62,091 bases of DNA from Pseudomonadota bacterium (lineage in GTDB: Bacteria > Pseudomonadota > Gammaproteobacteria > Arenicellales > UBA868). Location of the stretch: the NCBI GenBank assembly GCA_002718155.1, contig PBDS01000030.1, forward strand, positions 9,660 through 71,750, written 5' to 3'. The notes beneath the pieces were generated by a model. The model did not search any database. It had not been told where the DNA came from and saw only the letters and a list, made by a program, of their open reading frames with translations. The position numbers were made by a program, and so were the translations under genes. Shown one piece after another: positions 8,748 to 18,224 of the stretch. How positions within the stretch are numbered: the first letter of the stretch is position 1; every line of letters begins with the position of its first letter.

Positions 8748-11150
8748 TCAGGGCCGATTGTCCTTAATCTTTTCAGGATTGTGAGTTGAAGACTGATCAA
8801 CACCAAGCCAGATGGCCCGCCACCACTCGACAATACCGTTATCCGAGGCGTCGCGCGTGGGAAACACAGCGCGGCTGCATGGCGCAGCAGAAACCGGCTC
8901 CGAACCTGCGATAAAAGGCAGCTGGAGTGTGTCCGGACAATGCTCATCCGCCAGCATCAGAGATGTCCGGTCCAGCTTAACCTCCAGAACATCCTGGGGT
9001 CGATAGAGCCTCACCGGAGTCAATGTCAGCTGTTTCATGAGAGCAGCCCACACGGTGAGCGCACCGGAAGCCCCGCTTAAGCCAATGGGCCGATTGTCGT
9101 CTCTACCGATCCAGACTACAGCCAGGTAATTGCCCGCGTATCCGGCAAACCAGCTGTCCCTGTAACCCCCCGTGGTCCCCGTCTTGCCGGCGAGCTCAAG
9201 CCTGGGTGGGAAATCTCTGTTCAGCCTGGACGCCGTACCACTGAGGATCACTTCTCGCAGCGCCCGGTTGAGCAGGTAAGCGCTTTGAGGTGTTACCGTG
9301 ACTCTTGCCTTTAAGGGGTAGCGGGCCAGCTGTCTGCCATCATGATCACCGATCCAGTTGACCGTTCTCAACCGTACTTGGTGACCGCCAGCTGCGAGTG
9401 TCTGGTACATCTGGGCTATCTCAACCGGGGTCAGGGCGACCGCTCCAAGCGTGATTGACGGATAGGGCTTGAGGTCGCGAATCAGTCCCAAGGCATGGAG
9501 TGTATCGATGACGTTATCGATCCCGAGCTTCAGCCCCAGCCGGGCCGTGGCCACGTTATAAGAATCCGCCAGTGCAGTAATCAATGGAGGACGATCATGA
9601 TCTTCGCGATCATGGTTTCGAGGATGCCAGTTCGGTCCTCCAGCCTGTTGCAGTTCAAATTCCGAATCATCCAGAAGGGTGATAAGCGTGTAGCGATCGG
9701 GCCGATTGAGCGCTGTCAGATACACCGCGGGTTTGAGCAGCGAGCCGGCGGGCCGGGCTGCATCCAGTGCCCGATTGAAGCCGGCATAACGGGGATCACG
9801 ACCACCCACCAGCGCATGAACTTCACCGGTTTCCACCCGCACGACCAGGACTGCACCTTGCAGACTGCCAGATTCCAGGGCATGGTCCTGCTCCAGTTGT
9901 ACCAGGCGGTGCGCCAGTACCCGCTCGGCGTGCTCCTGCACCTGTAGGTTTATGGTGGTATAGAGCCGTAGACCTTCAGCCCGTAACAGATCCGGATCAA
10001 AATCCCGAGCGACCTGACGGCGCACAAAATCCAGAAATGAATGCGCCTTTCCGGCCACCCGAGACCTCTGGCTGGCAACATTGAGGGGGGCTTTCCGGAA
10101 ACTAGCGAGACTCTGGGCGTCAAGATGACCGGCCTTAGTCAACTCTTTCAATACCAGGTTACGCCGGGCCAGAGCCCGCTCAGGGAAACGTATCGGGTTG
10201 TAGCGACTGGGCGCTTTGACCATACCGACCAGTAGGGCAAGGTCCGCAATAGACACTTCTGCCAGCGGCCGACCAAAGAAATGTTCACTTGCGAGCGCAA
10301 ATCCATGAATGGCTCGATTACCCGACTGACCGAGAAAGACCTCGTTGACGTAGGCTTGGAGAATCTCGTTTTTCCCGTAGTGAAACTCCAGTAGCAGGGC
10401 CATGGCCGCCTCGGTGAGCTTTCTGCGCAGAGAACGTTCAGGGTTGAGGTACAGGTTTTTCACCAATTGTTGCGTCAGTGTACTGCCACCGGCAACGACC
10501 CGACCGGCACGCAGGTTCTGCAACATCGCTCGGATTATGCCGCGTGGATCAATACCATGGTGTACCAGAAAACGTTTATCCTCCATCACCAGAAGCGCCT
10601 TTAGTAGGGGCTCTGGAACATCGTGCAACCGGACCGGTGCTCGATCTTCGTGTCGCAAAGGCAGGATGCTACCGATCAGTTGTGGCTCTAGTTCAAGCAT
10701 CGACAAAGATCTTCCGTCGTAGTCGTCGAGCGATGCGATGCGGTCATCGACGACTATCAAACGGACCCGCTCTGGGCTCTGGTAGCCACTGACCTTGTAA
10801 AAGCCTCGTACGTGAACCGTCAATTTGCCGTTTGATCGGGCCCAGGTCCCAGGCCTGTCGGCGACTGCCACACTACGATATCCCAGGCGTCGCAACCGGG
10901 ACTCGATGTCCTGAACCGTCGCACGTAATCCGGGATAAAGCGCTGATGATCTACTGTAAACATGGGCGGGAACCGACCAGCGTCGCCCTTCGAAACTGCT
11001 CCGCAGGTTGGTATCGAGGCGGTAAAGAACGTACCCACCGACGCCGAGTACTACAGCAATCAGGCCCAGCCCTGTGTTGCGCAAAGCTGCTCGCCATGGA
11101 CTGCGGCGCTTGCCTCGCCGACGCCTACCCGTCGGCATCAGTGGCGGCAC
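8748..11150 (-). CDS. mrcB: Penicillin-binding protein 1B (bifunctional transglycosylase/transpeptidase)
   Basis: PBP1b polymerises and cross-links peptidoglycan at the periplasmic face of the inner membrane. The 800-aa protein has a basic cytoplasmic tail (GRRRRGKRR), one transmembrane segment (about residues 24-43), a UB2H-type region where LpoB docks in E. coli, a GT51 glycosyltransferase with EDKRFLVHHGIDPRG (about 188) and GGSTLTQQLVKNL, and a transpeptidase with the SxxK serine in AGSLLKP (about 470), SYN (about 528) and KTGTTGG (about 655). The start is GTG 11150; an in-frame ATG at 11138 is an alternative. No LpoB gene is visible here. Confidence 0.96.
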   Translation of the reverse strand: MPPLMPTGRRRRGKRRSPWRAALRNTGLGLIAVVLGVGGYVLYRLDTNLRSSFEGRRWSVPAHVYSRSSALYPGLRATVQDIESRLRRLGYRSVAVADRPGTWARSNGKLTVHVRGFYKVSGYQSPERVRLIVVDDRIASLDDYDGRSLSMLELEPQLIGSILPLRHEDRAPVRLHDVPEPLLKALLVMEDKRFLVHHGIDPRGIIRAMLQNLRAGRVVAGGSTLTQQLVKNLYLNPERSLRRKLTEAAMALLLEFHYGKNEILQAYVNEVFLGQSGNRAIHGFALASEHFFGRPLAEVSIADLALLVGMVKAPSRYNPIRFPERALARRNLVLKELTKAGHLDAQSLASFRKAPLNVASQRSRVAGKAHSFLDFVRRQVARDFDPDLLRAEGLRLYTTINLQVQEHAERVLAHRLVQLEQDHALESGSLQGAVLVVRVETGEVHALVGGRDPRYAGFNRALDAARPAGSLLKPAVYLTALNRPDRYTLITLLDDSEFELQQAGGPNWHPRNHDREDHDRPPLITALADSYNVATARLGLKLGIDNVIDTLHALGLIRDLKPYPSITLGAVALTPVEIAQMYQTLAAGGHQVRLRTVNWIGDHDGRQLARYPLKARVTVTPQSAYLLNRALREVILSGTASRLNRDFPPRLELAGKTGTTGGYRDSWFAGYAGNYLAVVWIGRDDNRPIGLSGASGALTVWAALMKQLTLTPVRLYRPQDVLEVKLDRTSLMLADEHCPDTLQLPFIAGSEPVSAAPCSRAVFPTRDASDNGIVEWWRAIWLGVDQSSTHNPEKIKDNRP

Positions 11151-11165
11151 GCATGGCGGTGCACG

Positions 11166-11477
11166 TCAGCCTGAAGCCGGCAGCGGCTTGTGACAACACC
11201 AACAGACCTCGAAGCTCCCTGGACTGTACTCAGCACAACAATGACACTGCAGTTCTTCACCCGGGCCCGACTCATAACGGTCGATCACCGTAAGGGCTGG
11301 GCTCAGCTGATGATTCTGTGTTACCCAGACCTGCGGCCACGTTTCAGTAGCCGGCAATTCACCCAGAGCAGCATGTGCGTTTTCGTTGAAAAAACGTACC
11401 TCAATCCCGGCAGAATCTAGGAGTTGGCGAACGAGGTGAGCCTCGGCCAGTGGAGACGCGGTGTACACCCGGCGCAC
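11166..11477 (-). CDS. DUF2007-type protein with C-terminal cysteine cluster
   Basis: A 103-aa protein. The first ~65 residues (RRVYTASPLAEAHLVRQLLD, then GIEVRFFNENA) resemble the DUF2007 'putative signal transducing protein' fold. The C-terminus carries a possible zinc knuckle, CHCCAEY followed by CWCCHKPL, with two CxCC pairs 11-12 residues apart. The start is GTG 11477. It is 18 bases after cfa and 15 bases before mrcB. Zinc binding and any role with its neighbours are inference. Confidence 0.75.
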   Translation of the reverse strand: MRRVYTASPLAEAHLVRQLLDSAGIEVRFFNENAHAALGELPATETWPQVWVTQNHQLSPALTVIDRYESGPGEELQCHCCAEYSPGSFEVCWCCHKPLPASG

Positions 11478-11495
11478 GCTACAAAGACAGGTCGG

Positions 11496-12761
11496 TCAGG
11501 AACGGTACTGGTGTAGCCGCGACCACGGAATAAGGTTGTTCTGTTCGCGAACGAACAGCACCTGGAACAACTGCAGGGAACCGGCCAGAAATGCAGCGAC
11601 GGATCCGGCCAGATACAACCGCCAGGCTCGGCTGAAATCCTGATCAAACATCTCGATCACCTCGTCCTGGGCCTCGTCATAGCGCGCCAGCCAATGCTCC
11701 AGCGTCCGTGCATAGTGCAGCCTGAGGTTCTCCACATCGAGCACCGAAAAATAGTAGGGTTCCAGTATATCCATCATCTCGTTCAAGGTAGGCGGATATG
11801 CGCCCGGAAAGATCCGTTTCTCGATCCAGGCGTTCATGAGCTTCGGCTGGTTTCGGCCAATGGTGTGTATCAGGGCGCGACCTGCCGGTGCGAGGCAACG
11901 GTCCACCACACGGCCAAGTTCTAAGTAGTTCTGCCTGCCCACGTGTTCGAGCATCCCGACCGAGACGAACACATCGTATTCTCCGCTTATGGTCCGGTAA
12001 TCGTCTTCGACATAACGCACCTGCTTGTCAAACCCCTCGACCCTGGCGCGCTCCTTGGCAAATTCGATCTGCTCATGAGAGATGTTCCATGCCGTTACCT
12101 GGGCGCCATAATTGATCGCCATGTGACGGGCGAGAGAACCCCAGCCACAGCCGGCCTCGGCCACCCGATCACCGGCTTTGAGCTGGAGTTTTCGGCAGAC
12201 GTGGTCCAGTTTGGCCTGCTGGGCCGCCTCCAGTGTCATGCCGCGTTCCGGGAAATAAGCACAGGTGTACTGCATCTCCTGGTCCAGCCAGAGGCGGTAG
12301 AAATCATTTCCGATATCGTAGTGGTGGTGGATGTGATCGCGAGACCCTTCGAGCGTATTACGCTGTGGCCCGCGTTTGTGAAGGAACTCGCCAATCGATT
12401 TGAGGCTGGATTCGCTACGATTTCTCGCGACATAGAGTTCGAGCAGAACATCGGCCAGCTTACCTTCGACATCAATTCCCCCGACAGAGAACTGGTCGCC
12501 GAAGCCCACGTCGCCCTTCAACAACAACTGATTAAGTGCATGGCGGTTGCGAATATGCACTGTCCCCAGAGATTCTCCCTGGTCGGGCCTAACACAATAC
12601 CCGTCCCACAAGCTGATGGTGATCTTAGGCTTACCCAGGAACTGGGTAAGTTTGCGGGTACTCCATCTTTCGTACCCGCGCGTGGCGCCATCTGTAGCCG
12701 TGCCGGACCTGGTGAAATTCTGACCCGCGGCCGTATCGCCGCTAAGTATCGAATGCCTCAT
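11496..12761 (-). CDS. cfa: Cyclopropane-fatty-acyl-phospholipid synthase
   Basis: Cfa uses SAM to methylenate unsaturated acyl chains of membrane phospholipids, often on entry to stationary phase or under acid stress. The 421-aa protein has an N-terminal lipid-binding region and a class I methyltransferase domain with the glycine-rich SAM site VAEAGCGWGSLARHMA (about residue 197). Further motifs are MQYTCAYF before it, VSVGMLEHVG, and FPGAYPPTL with NLRLHYARTLEHWLARYD, all typical of Cfa. A convincing promoter lies 46-73 bases upstream (12807-12834). Confidence 0.96.
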   Translation of the reverse strand: MRHSILSGDTAAGQNFTRSGTATDGATRGYERWSTRKLTQFLGKPKITISLWDGYCVRPDQGESLGTVHIRNRHALNQLLLKGDVGFGDQFSVGGIDVEGKLADVLLELYVARNRSESSLKSIGEFLHKRGPQRNTLEGSRDHIHHHYDIGNDFYRLWLDQEMQYTCAYFPERGMTLEAAQQAKLDHVCRKLQLKAGDRVAEAGCGWGSLARHMAINYGAQVTAWNISHEQIEFAKERARVEGFDKQVRYVEDDYRTISGEYDVFVSVGMLEHVGRQNYLELGRVVDRCLAPAGRALIHTIGRNQPKLMNAWIEKRIFPGAYPPTLNEMMDILEPYYFSVLDVENLRLHYARTLEHWLARYDEAQDEVIEMFDQDFSRAWRLYLAGSVAAFLAGSLQLFQVLFVREQNNLIPWSRLHQYRS

Positions 12762-12806
12762 GTTCGCCTTTGTAAACAGCCCGTTACCAATACCTTACTA
12801 CGTCCG

Positions 12807-12834
12807 ATAATACCCCGTTGCAAAACTGGGTCAA
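12807..12834 (-). promoter_or_regulatory. Putative sigma-70-type promoter for cfa
   Basis: Reading the minus strand, TTGACC (12834-12829) is followed after 16 bases by TATTAT (12812-12807). This gives 5/6 matches at each hexamer and near-ideal spacing. It points to cfa, with an untranslated leader of about 40 bases, and suggests cfa is transcribed independently of the upstream perM-like gene. Sequence match only. Confidence 0.6.
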
Positions 12835-12913
12835 GTGAGAATGTGGATCACCTCATGGCAAAGCCAGCCACTCGATGACCGCCCGAAAACCTGATACCAC
12901 GGCCCGAGATCGT

Positions 12914-13975
12914 TCAGCCTATGGTTTGATCTGCCAGCTTGTTGCTGGGCCAAGCGTTGACAACCGCCTGCACAAGATTGGCCAATGGAATAGCGAAAAA
13001 CACACCGAGCACACCCCAGAATCCGCCAAAGACCAGAACCGCAACGATGATTGCGACCGGGTGCAAGTTGTTTACCTCAGAGAACAACAGTGGCACGAGT
13101 ACATTGGCATCTAGCCCCATGATGATGATGTAGGCAATGATCACATAGCCAAATTCCCAACCCCAGCCCCACTGAAACAAGGCAACGAGCACTACCGGAA
13201 CGGTGACAACAGCGACTCCTACGAAAGGTACCAATACCGATAATCCGAGGCACACCGAAAGCACCATCGGATACTGCAGGCCAAGAACCAGAAAAGTCAG
13301 GTAACTCACCCCCCAGACAATAATGATTTCCCAGAACTTGCCGCGCACGTAATTACCAATCTGCCGGTCCACATCACCCCAGACCTGCGCCACAAGTTGA
13401 CTTTCTTCGGGAATAAATTCTCTAAACCAGTGGATTATTAGCTCTTTATCTTTAAGAAAAAAGAACAACAAGAGCGGTAAGAGAATAAGGTAGACCAGAA
13501 CTGTAGTGGCTCCGACTACCGATGATGGCGATAGGGCTGCTTGTCCCCAGTCGGTCAATTCGGAACGAATCCCGACAATGATCTCGTCTATCTGTTCGAC
13601 CGATATGACCTCCGGATAAAGCGCCGGCAACTTGTGTAGAGTCGCCTGTCCTTTGCCTAAGATTGCTGGAATCTCCTGCACCAGTTGGGTCGCTTGTGTC
13701 GAGATCAACGGCAACAAACCAAACAACACGACGGCGACAAAAAATAGAAAGCCAAGAAACACCAACCATACTGCCACAAGTCGTGGCAGTCCCCTGGCAA
13801 CCAGAACGCGTACTAGCCCTTCCAGCAGATATGCGATGACGATCGCGGCCAGGACCGGTGCAAGCATCCCGCCCAGCAACATCAAGACAGCAAACAGGCC
13901 AAACAGAAACAACCCGAGAATAACGACCTGCGGATTGGAGAAATTACGCCTGAACCACTCTGTAATCAACTGCAT
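12914..13975 (-). CDS. AI-2E/PerM family membrane transporter-like protein
   Basis: A 353-aa integral inner-membrane protein of the AI-2E exporter (UPF0118/PerM) family. Strongly hydrophobic helices occupy about residues 20-75, 140-180 and most of 195-340, with the family segments VPFVGVAVVTVPVVLVALFQ, LVPLLFSEVNNLHPVAIIVA and FGGFWGVLGVFFAIPLA. The start was set at ATG 13975 (MQLITEWFRRNF), preceded by GGGGA; a TTG 13 codons upstream is less likely. Substrate is unknown: family members have been linked to AI-2 or ion transport, but nothing here decides this. Confidence 0.88.
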   Translation of the reverse strand: MQLITEWFRRNFSNPQVVILGLFLFGLFAVLMLLGGMLAPVLAAIVIAYLLEGLVRVLVARGLPRLVAVWLVFLGFLFFVAVVLFGLLPLISTQATQLVQEIPAILGKGQATLHKLPALYPEVISVEQIDEIIVGIRSELTDWGQAALSPSSVVGATTVLVYLILLPLLLFFFLKDKELIIHWFREFIPEESQLVAQVWGDVDRQIGNYVRGKFWEIIIVWGVSYLTFLVLGLQYPMVLSVCLGLSVLVPFVGVAVVTVPVVLVALFQWGWGWEFGYVIIAYIIIMGLDANVLVPLLFSEVNNLHPVAIIVAVLVFGGFWGVLGVFFAIPLANLVQAVVNAWPSNKLADQTIG

Positions 13976-14022
13976 GATCGAGAATCCCCAAGCCCAGCAA
14001 CTGAATTTGGACAAGTCATAGT

Positions 14023-14439
14023 CTAATCTGGGACTATTTCGAAATCGTGGGTAATTTGTGCAACCGCGCCCAGCATTTGCGATGCTGAACAGTACTTGTC
14101 CGCTGACAGGTCGATCGCCCTTGCCACTTTCTTCGGATCCAGGCCATCCCCCGAGACCACAAAATGAGCGTGAATCCGGGTGAAGACCTTAGGAATATTA
14201 TCGGCCCGGGCAGCTTCAAGCTCTACCCGTAAACCCGAGAACTTTTGTCGAGATTTGCGTAGGATCAGCATCACATCGATCAGTGTGCAGCCACCCATGC
14301 CCAGCAGCAGCATTTCCATCGGCCGGGGGCCCTGATTACGTCCACCCACATCCGGTGACATGTCCATGGCGACACTGTGGCCGCTGTCCGTGGACCCGGA
14401 CAGGGAATCGTCTGCCATCAACGTTACGGTTGTTCGCAT
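14023..14439 (-). CDS. OsmC/Ohr family protein
   Basis: A 138-aa OsmC-like protein. The family reduces organic or fatty-acid hydroperoxides with two cysteines. Both are seen: LLGMGGCTLIDVMLIL (about residue 52) and DKYCSASQMLGAVAQIT (about 114). Its best start is ATG 14439, one base after the trpC stop, so it ends the trp transcription unit. A trpC-neighbouring OsmC gene also occurs in other gammaproteobacteria such as Pseudomonas. The general OsmC/YhfA subgroup is more likely than Ohr; the substrate is not determinable. Confidence 0.85.
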   Translation of the reverse strand: MRTTVTLMADDSLSGSTDSGHSVAMDMSPDVGGRNQGPRPMEMLLLGMGGCTLIDVMLILRKSRQKFSGLRVELEAARADNIPKVFTRIHAHFVVSGDGLDPKKVARAIDLSADKYCSASQMLGAVAQITHDFEIVPD

Positions 14440-14440
14440 A

Positions 14441-15247
14441 TCAGGGCAACGTGGTGAATAGTTCAGCCAGCTTCTCACCGGGCTCTGTCGCTCGCATGAA
14501 TGCTTCCCCGACCAGGAAGGCGTTGACGCCCGCGCGACGCATCTGTTGCACGTCTGACCGGGTCCGAATCCCGCTTTCGGTCACCACCAGCACATCGGAT
14601 GGTATGCGGTCGAGAAGATCCAGCGTCGTCGCCAGAGTCGTCTCAAACGTATGCAGATCACGGTTATTGACACCGACCAGGCGGGGCCCGATTTCAAGCG
14701 CCTGTTCCAGTTCATCCTCATCGTGTATCTCGACCAGTATATCCAAACCGTAATCAGCCGCCGTGGATGCAAGTTCGGTCATTTGCATAGCATCCAGCCC
14801 AGCCACGATCAGCAGGATACAGTCGGCACCGATCGCGCGCGATTCCACCACCTGCCAGGGGTCGATCAGAAAATCCTTGCGCAGCACGGGTAAGCCACTG
14901 GCTTCCCGGGCAGACGTCAAGTCATCGTTGCTGCCCTGGAAGAAATCGACATCGGTCAGCACGGATAGACAGGTGGCACCATGTTGGGCATAACCAGTCG
15001 CGATCGTGCTGGGATCAAAGTCAGGTCGGATGACCCCCTTGCTGGGAGAGGCTTTCTTGATTTCAGCAATGACCGCGGCCTCACCCTGGTCCAGACAGTC
15101 TTGCAGCGCATCGGCAAACCCCCGTGGTGAAGACTGGCCAGATGTCGTGGTTTCGAGCGAAGACAGGGTCCGGGAGGCCTTAAGCTCCGCGACCTCGGCG
15201 CGTTTGCGGGCGAGGATTCGTTGCAGGATGTCCGGCCGAGAAGTCAC
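14441..15247 (-). CDS. trpC: Indole-3-glycerol phosphate synthase
   Basis: TrpC closes the ring of carboxyphenylamino-deoxyribulose phosphate to indole-3-glycerol phosphate in tryptophan synthesis. The 268-aa monofunctional protein shows the family blocks [16 protein letters not shown] (catalytic lysines, about residue 58), [52 protein letters not shown] and [12 protein letters not shown]. The start is GTG 15247. It follows trpG by 5 bases with no trpD between them, which is unusual. Confidence 0.96.
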   Translation of the reverse strand: MTSRPDILQRILARKRAEVAELKASRTLSSLETTTSGQSSPRGFADALQDCLDQGEAAVIAEIKKASPSKGVIRPDFDPSTIATGYAQHGATCLSVLTDVDFFQGSNDDLTSAREASGLPVLRKDFLIDPWQVVESRAIGADCILLIVAGLDAMQMTELASTAADYGLDILVEIHDEDELEQALEIGPRLVGVNNRDLHTFETTLATTLDLLDRIPSDVLVVTESGIRTRSDVQQMRRAGVNAFLVGEAFMRATEPGEKLAELFTTLP

Positions 15248-15252
15248 CTGGA

Positions 15253-15819
15253 TTATGCCCCATCAAGGAAGTTCTGTAGCTGCTTGTGCCCGTACTGGGT
15301 AAGGATGGACTCGGGATGAAACTGAACACCCTGAATCGGGTTTTCGAGGTGCCTGATCGCCATAATTTCTCCATCATCCGCCCGTGCCGTCACTTCGAAA
15401 CACTCTGGTAGAGCATCTTCTTTTACGATCAGTGAATGATACCGGGTTGCCTGAAAAGGGCTGGGTACATCTTTGAAAAGACCTTTGCCCAGGTGTTCAA
15501 TCATGGAGGTCTTACCGTGCATAAGGCGCCTCGCTCGAACGATAACACCACCGAAAGCCTGAGCAATGCTCTGATGACCTAGACAGACTCCGAGGATGGG
15601 TAGCGTGTCTGCAAATGCTTGCACAAGCGCGACGGAGATGCCCGCTTCGTTAGGTGTACAAGGACCAGGCGATATCACGACATGGGTCGGTGCCAGTTGT
15701 TCCACATCATCCAGGGTGATCTGGTCATTTCGATAGACTACGACCTCCTGACCCAGCTCCCCGAGGTACTGCACCAGGTTGTAGGTGAATGAATCATAGT
15801 TGTCGATCATCAACAGCAC
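15253..15819 (-). CDS. trpG: Anthranilate synthase component II (glutamine amidotransferase)
   Basis: TrpG supplies ammonia from glutamine to TrpE for anthranilate formation. The class I amidotransferase triad is visible: cysteine in [15 protein letters not shown] (about residue 79), and histidine and glutamate in [13 protein letters not shown]. The start was set at GTG 15819 ([15 protein letters not shown], 188 aa), with GAGG 9 bases upstream; a TTG five codons earlier overlaps that site. The protein ends normally and is not fused to TrpD. It could also serve folate synthesis (as PabA), but linkage to trpE and trpC favours tryptophan. Confidence 0.95.
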   Translation of the reverse strand: MLLMIDNYDSFTYNLVQYLGELGQEVVVYRNDQITLDDVEQLAPTHVVISPGPCTPNEAGISVALVQAFADTLPILGVCLGHQSIAQAFGGVIVRARRLMHGKTSMIEHLGKGLFKDVPSPFQATRYHSLIVKEDALPECFEVTARADDGEIMAIRHLENPIQGVQFHPESILTQYGHKQLQNFLDGA

Positions 15820-15861
15820 GAGATCAGCCCTCAAGACCGGGTGCTCTGGAATCAGCCAGAT

Positions 15862-17355
15862 TCATTCTTCCAGCACACTGAGATCCAGCCCCTGGGCGGC
15901 CAACGAAGCGGCCCGGAAGACAGCGCGTCCCTTGTTCATTGTTTCTTTCCATTCGTTCGCCGGAATCGAATCCGCCACGATACCGGCGCCGGCCTGTATA
16001 TAGAGCTGACCGTTGGCGAGAATCGCCGTACGGATTGCGATTGCCGTATCCATGTTTCCATTCCAGCCGATATAGCCCACAGCACCTGAGTAGATACCTC
16101 GCCTGTCGGGTTCCAGTTCCTCGATGATCTCCATCGCCCGCACCTTGGGTGCACCTGAGACTGTGCCGGCCGGAAAGGTCGCGCGCAACACATCGATCGC
16201 ATCCAGATCCTCGCGCAACGTTCCGACCACGTTGGAGGCGATATGCATGACGTGTGAATAACGTTCAATTTCCATCTTCGAGGTCAGGTCCACCGAGCCG
16301 ATCTCGGCGATCCGCCCCACGTCGTTACGGCCCAGGTCAACCAACATCAGGTGCTCAGCGAGTTCCTTGGGATCGGAGATCAGTTCTTTTTCCAGAGCGA
16401 GATCTTCTTCTTCGCTCTGGCCCCGGCGCCGGGTACCGGCGATTGGACGAACCGTGACCTCACGGTCCTCCAGGCGGGCGAGAATCTCTGGGGACGAACC
16501 CACGATATGGAAGTCCTCCAGATCCAGGAAATACATGTACGGCGAGGGGTTGACCGTTCGTAAGGCCCGGTACAGGGTAAGCGGTTCGGTGCGAAACGGA
16601 ATCGAGAGCCGCTGAGACAACACAACCTGGAACACATCCCCGCTGCGGATGTAGGTCTTCGAGGCCTCAACCGCACTCTCGAATTGCTCCCGTTCAAACG
16701 AAGGTGTGAAGTCATCCTCCCCGACCTGGCCCAGGTAGGGGACTTCACCAGAAGTGGCTTGTTGCTCGATCTGGGCAACCAGATCATCCAGCCGGTCGTT
16801 GCCGTTTTCAAAGGCCTTCTCGGCCTCCGGATCGGTGTGCACAATAACCTGCAGTCGGCCGCTCAGGTTATCGAAGACCACGACCTCATCTGACACCATG
16901 AGCAGGATATCCGGCGCAGCGACCGGGTCAGGCCTCACAGAGGCTCCCAGATGGGTCTCAACATAGTTGACCGTGTCATAGCCGAAGTACCCCACCAACC
17001 CCCCGGTAAAGCGTGGCATGGCGTCGATCTGAGGGACATGAAACTGCTGTTGAATGCTCTGGATAGCACTGAGCGGATCCGGTGTGGTCTGGCTGTGGAT
17101 GACTTCACCATCTTCCTCGATCACCAGCTGGTCGCCGTCGACCCGGATGACCGTAGTGCATGGCAGACCGATCATCGAGTAGCGGCCCCACTTTTCACCA
17201 CCCTGTACCGACTCCAGCAGGTAACTGTAAGGCCCACGCGCCAGTTTGATATAAGTACTGACCGGAGTCTCAAGATCCGCCAGAATCTCCCGAACCAGGG
17301 GAATGCGGTTATAGCCTGCGGCACGGTAGCGGGCGTAATCAGCGCGACTGATCAT
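15862..17355 (-). CDS. trpE: Anthranilate synthase component I
   Basis: TrpE converts chorismate to anthranilate with TrpG. The 497-aa protein from ATG 17355 starts MISRADYARYRAAGYNRIPL. It has the N-terminal tryptophan-feedback element LLESVQGGEKWGRYSMIG (about residue 45) and the chorismate-binding domain with IAGTRRRGQ, ELAEHLMLVDLGRNDVGR, FPAGTVSGAPKVRAMEII and YIQAGAGIVADSIP. Upstream in-frame codons exist but do not resemble the family. No obvious Trp-codon leader peptide was found in the 146 bases before it. Confidence 0.96.
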   Translation of the reverse strand: MISRADYARYRAAGYNRIPLVREILADLETPVSTYIKLARGPYSYLLESVQGGEKWGRYSMIGLPCTTVIRVDGDQLVIEEDGEVIHSQTTPDPLSAIQSIQQQFHVPQIDAMPRFTGGLVGYFGYDTVNYVETHLGASVRPDPVAAPDILLMVSDEVVVFDNLSGRLQVIVHTDPEAEKAFENGNDRLDDLVAQIEQQATSGEVPYLGQVGEDDFTPSFEREQFESAVEASKTYIRSGDVFQVVLSQRLSIPFRTEPLTLYRALRTVNPSPYMYFLDLEDFHIVGSSPEILARLEDREVTVRPIAGTRRRGQSEEEDLALEKELISDPKELAEHLMLVDLGRNDVGRIAEIGSVDLTSKMEIERYSHVMHIASNVVGTLREDLDAIDVLRATFPAGTVSGAPKVRAMEIIEELEPDRRGIYSGAVGYIGWNGNMDTAIAIRTAILANGQLYIQAGAGIVADSIPANEWKETMNKGRAVFRAASLAAQGLDLSVLEE

Positions 17356-17501
17356 GACGTTGACCCTGCCCTCAACAGCCACCAACCGGTCAAGTGTGTG
17401 ACAGGTTTGACAGCGCTCATTGACATGGGGAAGTTTTCTTACGGACAGCAACTCAAGCTTCGACGAGCTTAATGAATTAGCTGGGCAAACCCGCCTGGCT
17501 T

Positions 17502-18221
17502 TCAGCCGCCGATCGTAACCAGTCCGTTCAGTTCGGCTATTGAATCTAACACAGCATCTGGATTAAGTTGGGCTGGGACCTGCGACTCACCATAACCATA
17601 ACCCGCCCAGAATACCGGCATACCAGCGGCTCGTGCGGCACGGATATCATTGACCGAATCCCCGACCAGCGCACAGTTTGTCGCAGGCACAGCCAGGCGA
17701 CGTGCTGCGTCGAGCAGCGGTTCCGGTGCAGGTTTTCGGACGGGCAGGTCGTCGCCGCACACGACTACCCCGAAAAAACGACTGAGTCCAAGCTGCTCTA
17801 AGAGCGGGGTAGTGAACGCACGGGGCTTATTGGTGACACAAGCCATTGCCAGTCCGTTCTGCTGGAAACTGCGGAGTACTCCAGTGACACCAGGATAGAG
17901 TACGCTGTCGACACAGACCGAGCGCGCGTAATAGTCCCCGAACAACCGGTAGGCCGCATCGACTTCGGTCGTTTCACTGCTCATTATTCGATCCACCGCG
18001 AGCGCACGCGCCACCAGTCGCCGGGCACCGTCACCAACCCAGGCCTGGATCTGGTCGGCCGTCACCGGTGCACGATCCAACGCACAAAGCATCTGGTTGG
18101 TTGCCGTGGTCAGATCCGGTACGGTGTCGGCCAGTGTCCCATCCAGGTCGAACAGCAGGCCGTTTATCCTGAGCGGCCACTGCCGGGGCAACACCGTCCG
18201 ATCAGTGGCAGTAGAGGTCAT
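17502..18221 (-). CDS. gph: Phosphoglycolate phosphatase
   Basis: Gph dephosphorylates 2-phosphoglycolate, made during DNA repair or by Rubisco oxygenation. The 239-aa HAD-superfamily protein has motif I FDLDGTLADTVPDL (about residue 24), motif II CVTNKP, motif III RKPAPEP and motif IV LVGDSVNDIRAARAAGM. The helical cap lies between motifs I and II. The ATG at 18221 starts 3 bases after the rpe stop, giving the common rpe-gph-trpE order. Exact substrate is inferred from this context. Confidence 0.92.
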   Translation of the reverse strand: MTSTATDRTVLPRQWPLRINGLLFDLDGTLADTVPDLTTATNQMLCALDRAPVTADQIQAWVGDGARRLVARALAVDRIMSSETTEVDAAYRLFGDYYARSVCVDSVLYPGVTGVLRSFQQNGLAMACVTNKPRAFTTPLLEQLGLSRFFGVVVCGDDLPVRKPAPEPLLDAARRLAVPATNCALVGDSVNDIRAARAAGMPVFWAGYGYGESQVPAQLNPDAVLDSIAELNGLVTIGG

Positions 18222-18224
18222 CTC

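Noticed and set aside
11943-12878. 311-codon plus-strand open frame over cfa
   Set aside because: Antisense to the conserved Cfa methyltransferase domain, with no family resemblance.
17356-17501. Tryptophan attenuator leader before trpE
   Set aside because: No short peptide with tandem Trp codons and no terminator with a U-run was seen in these 146 bases.
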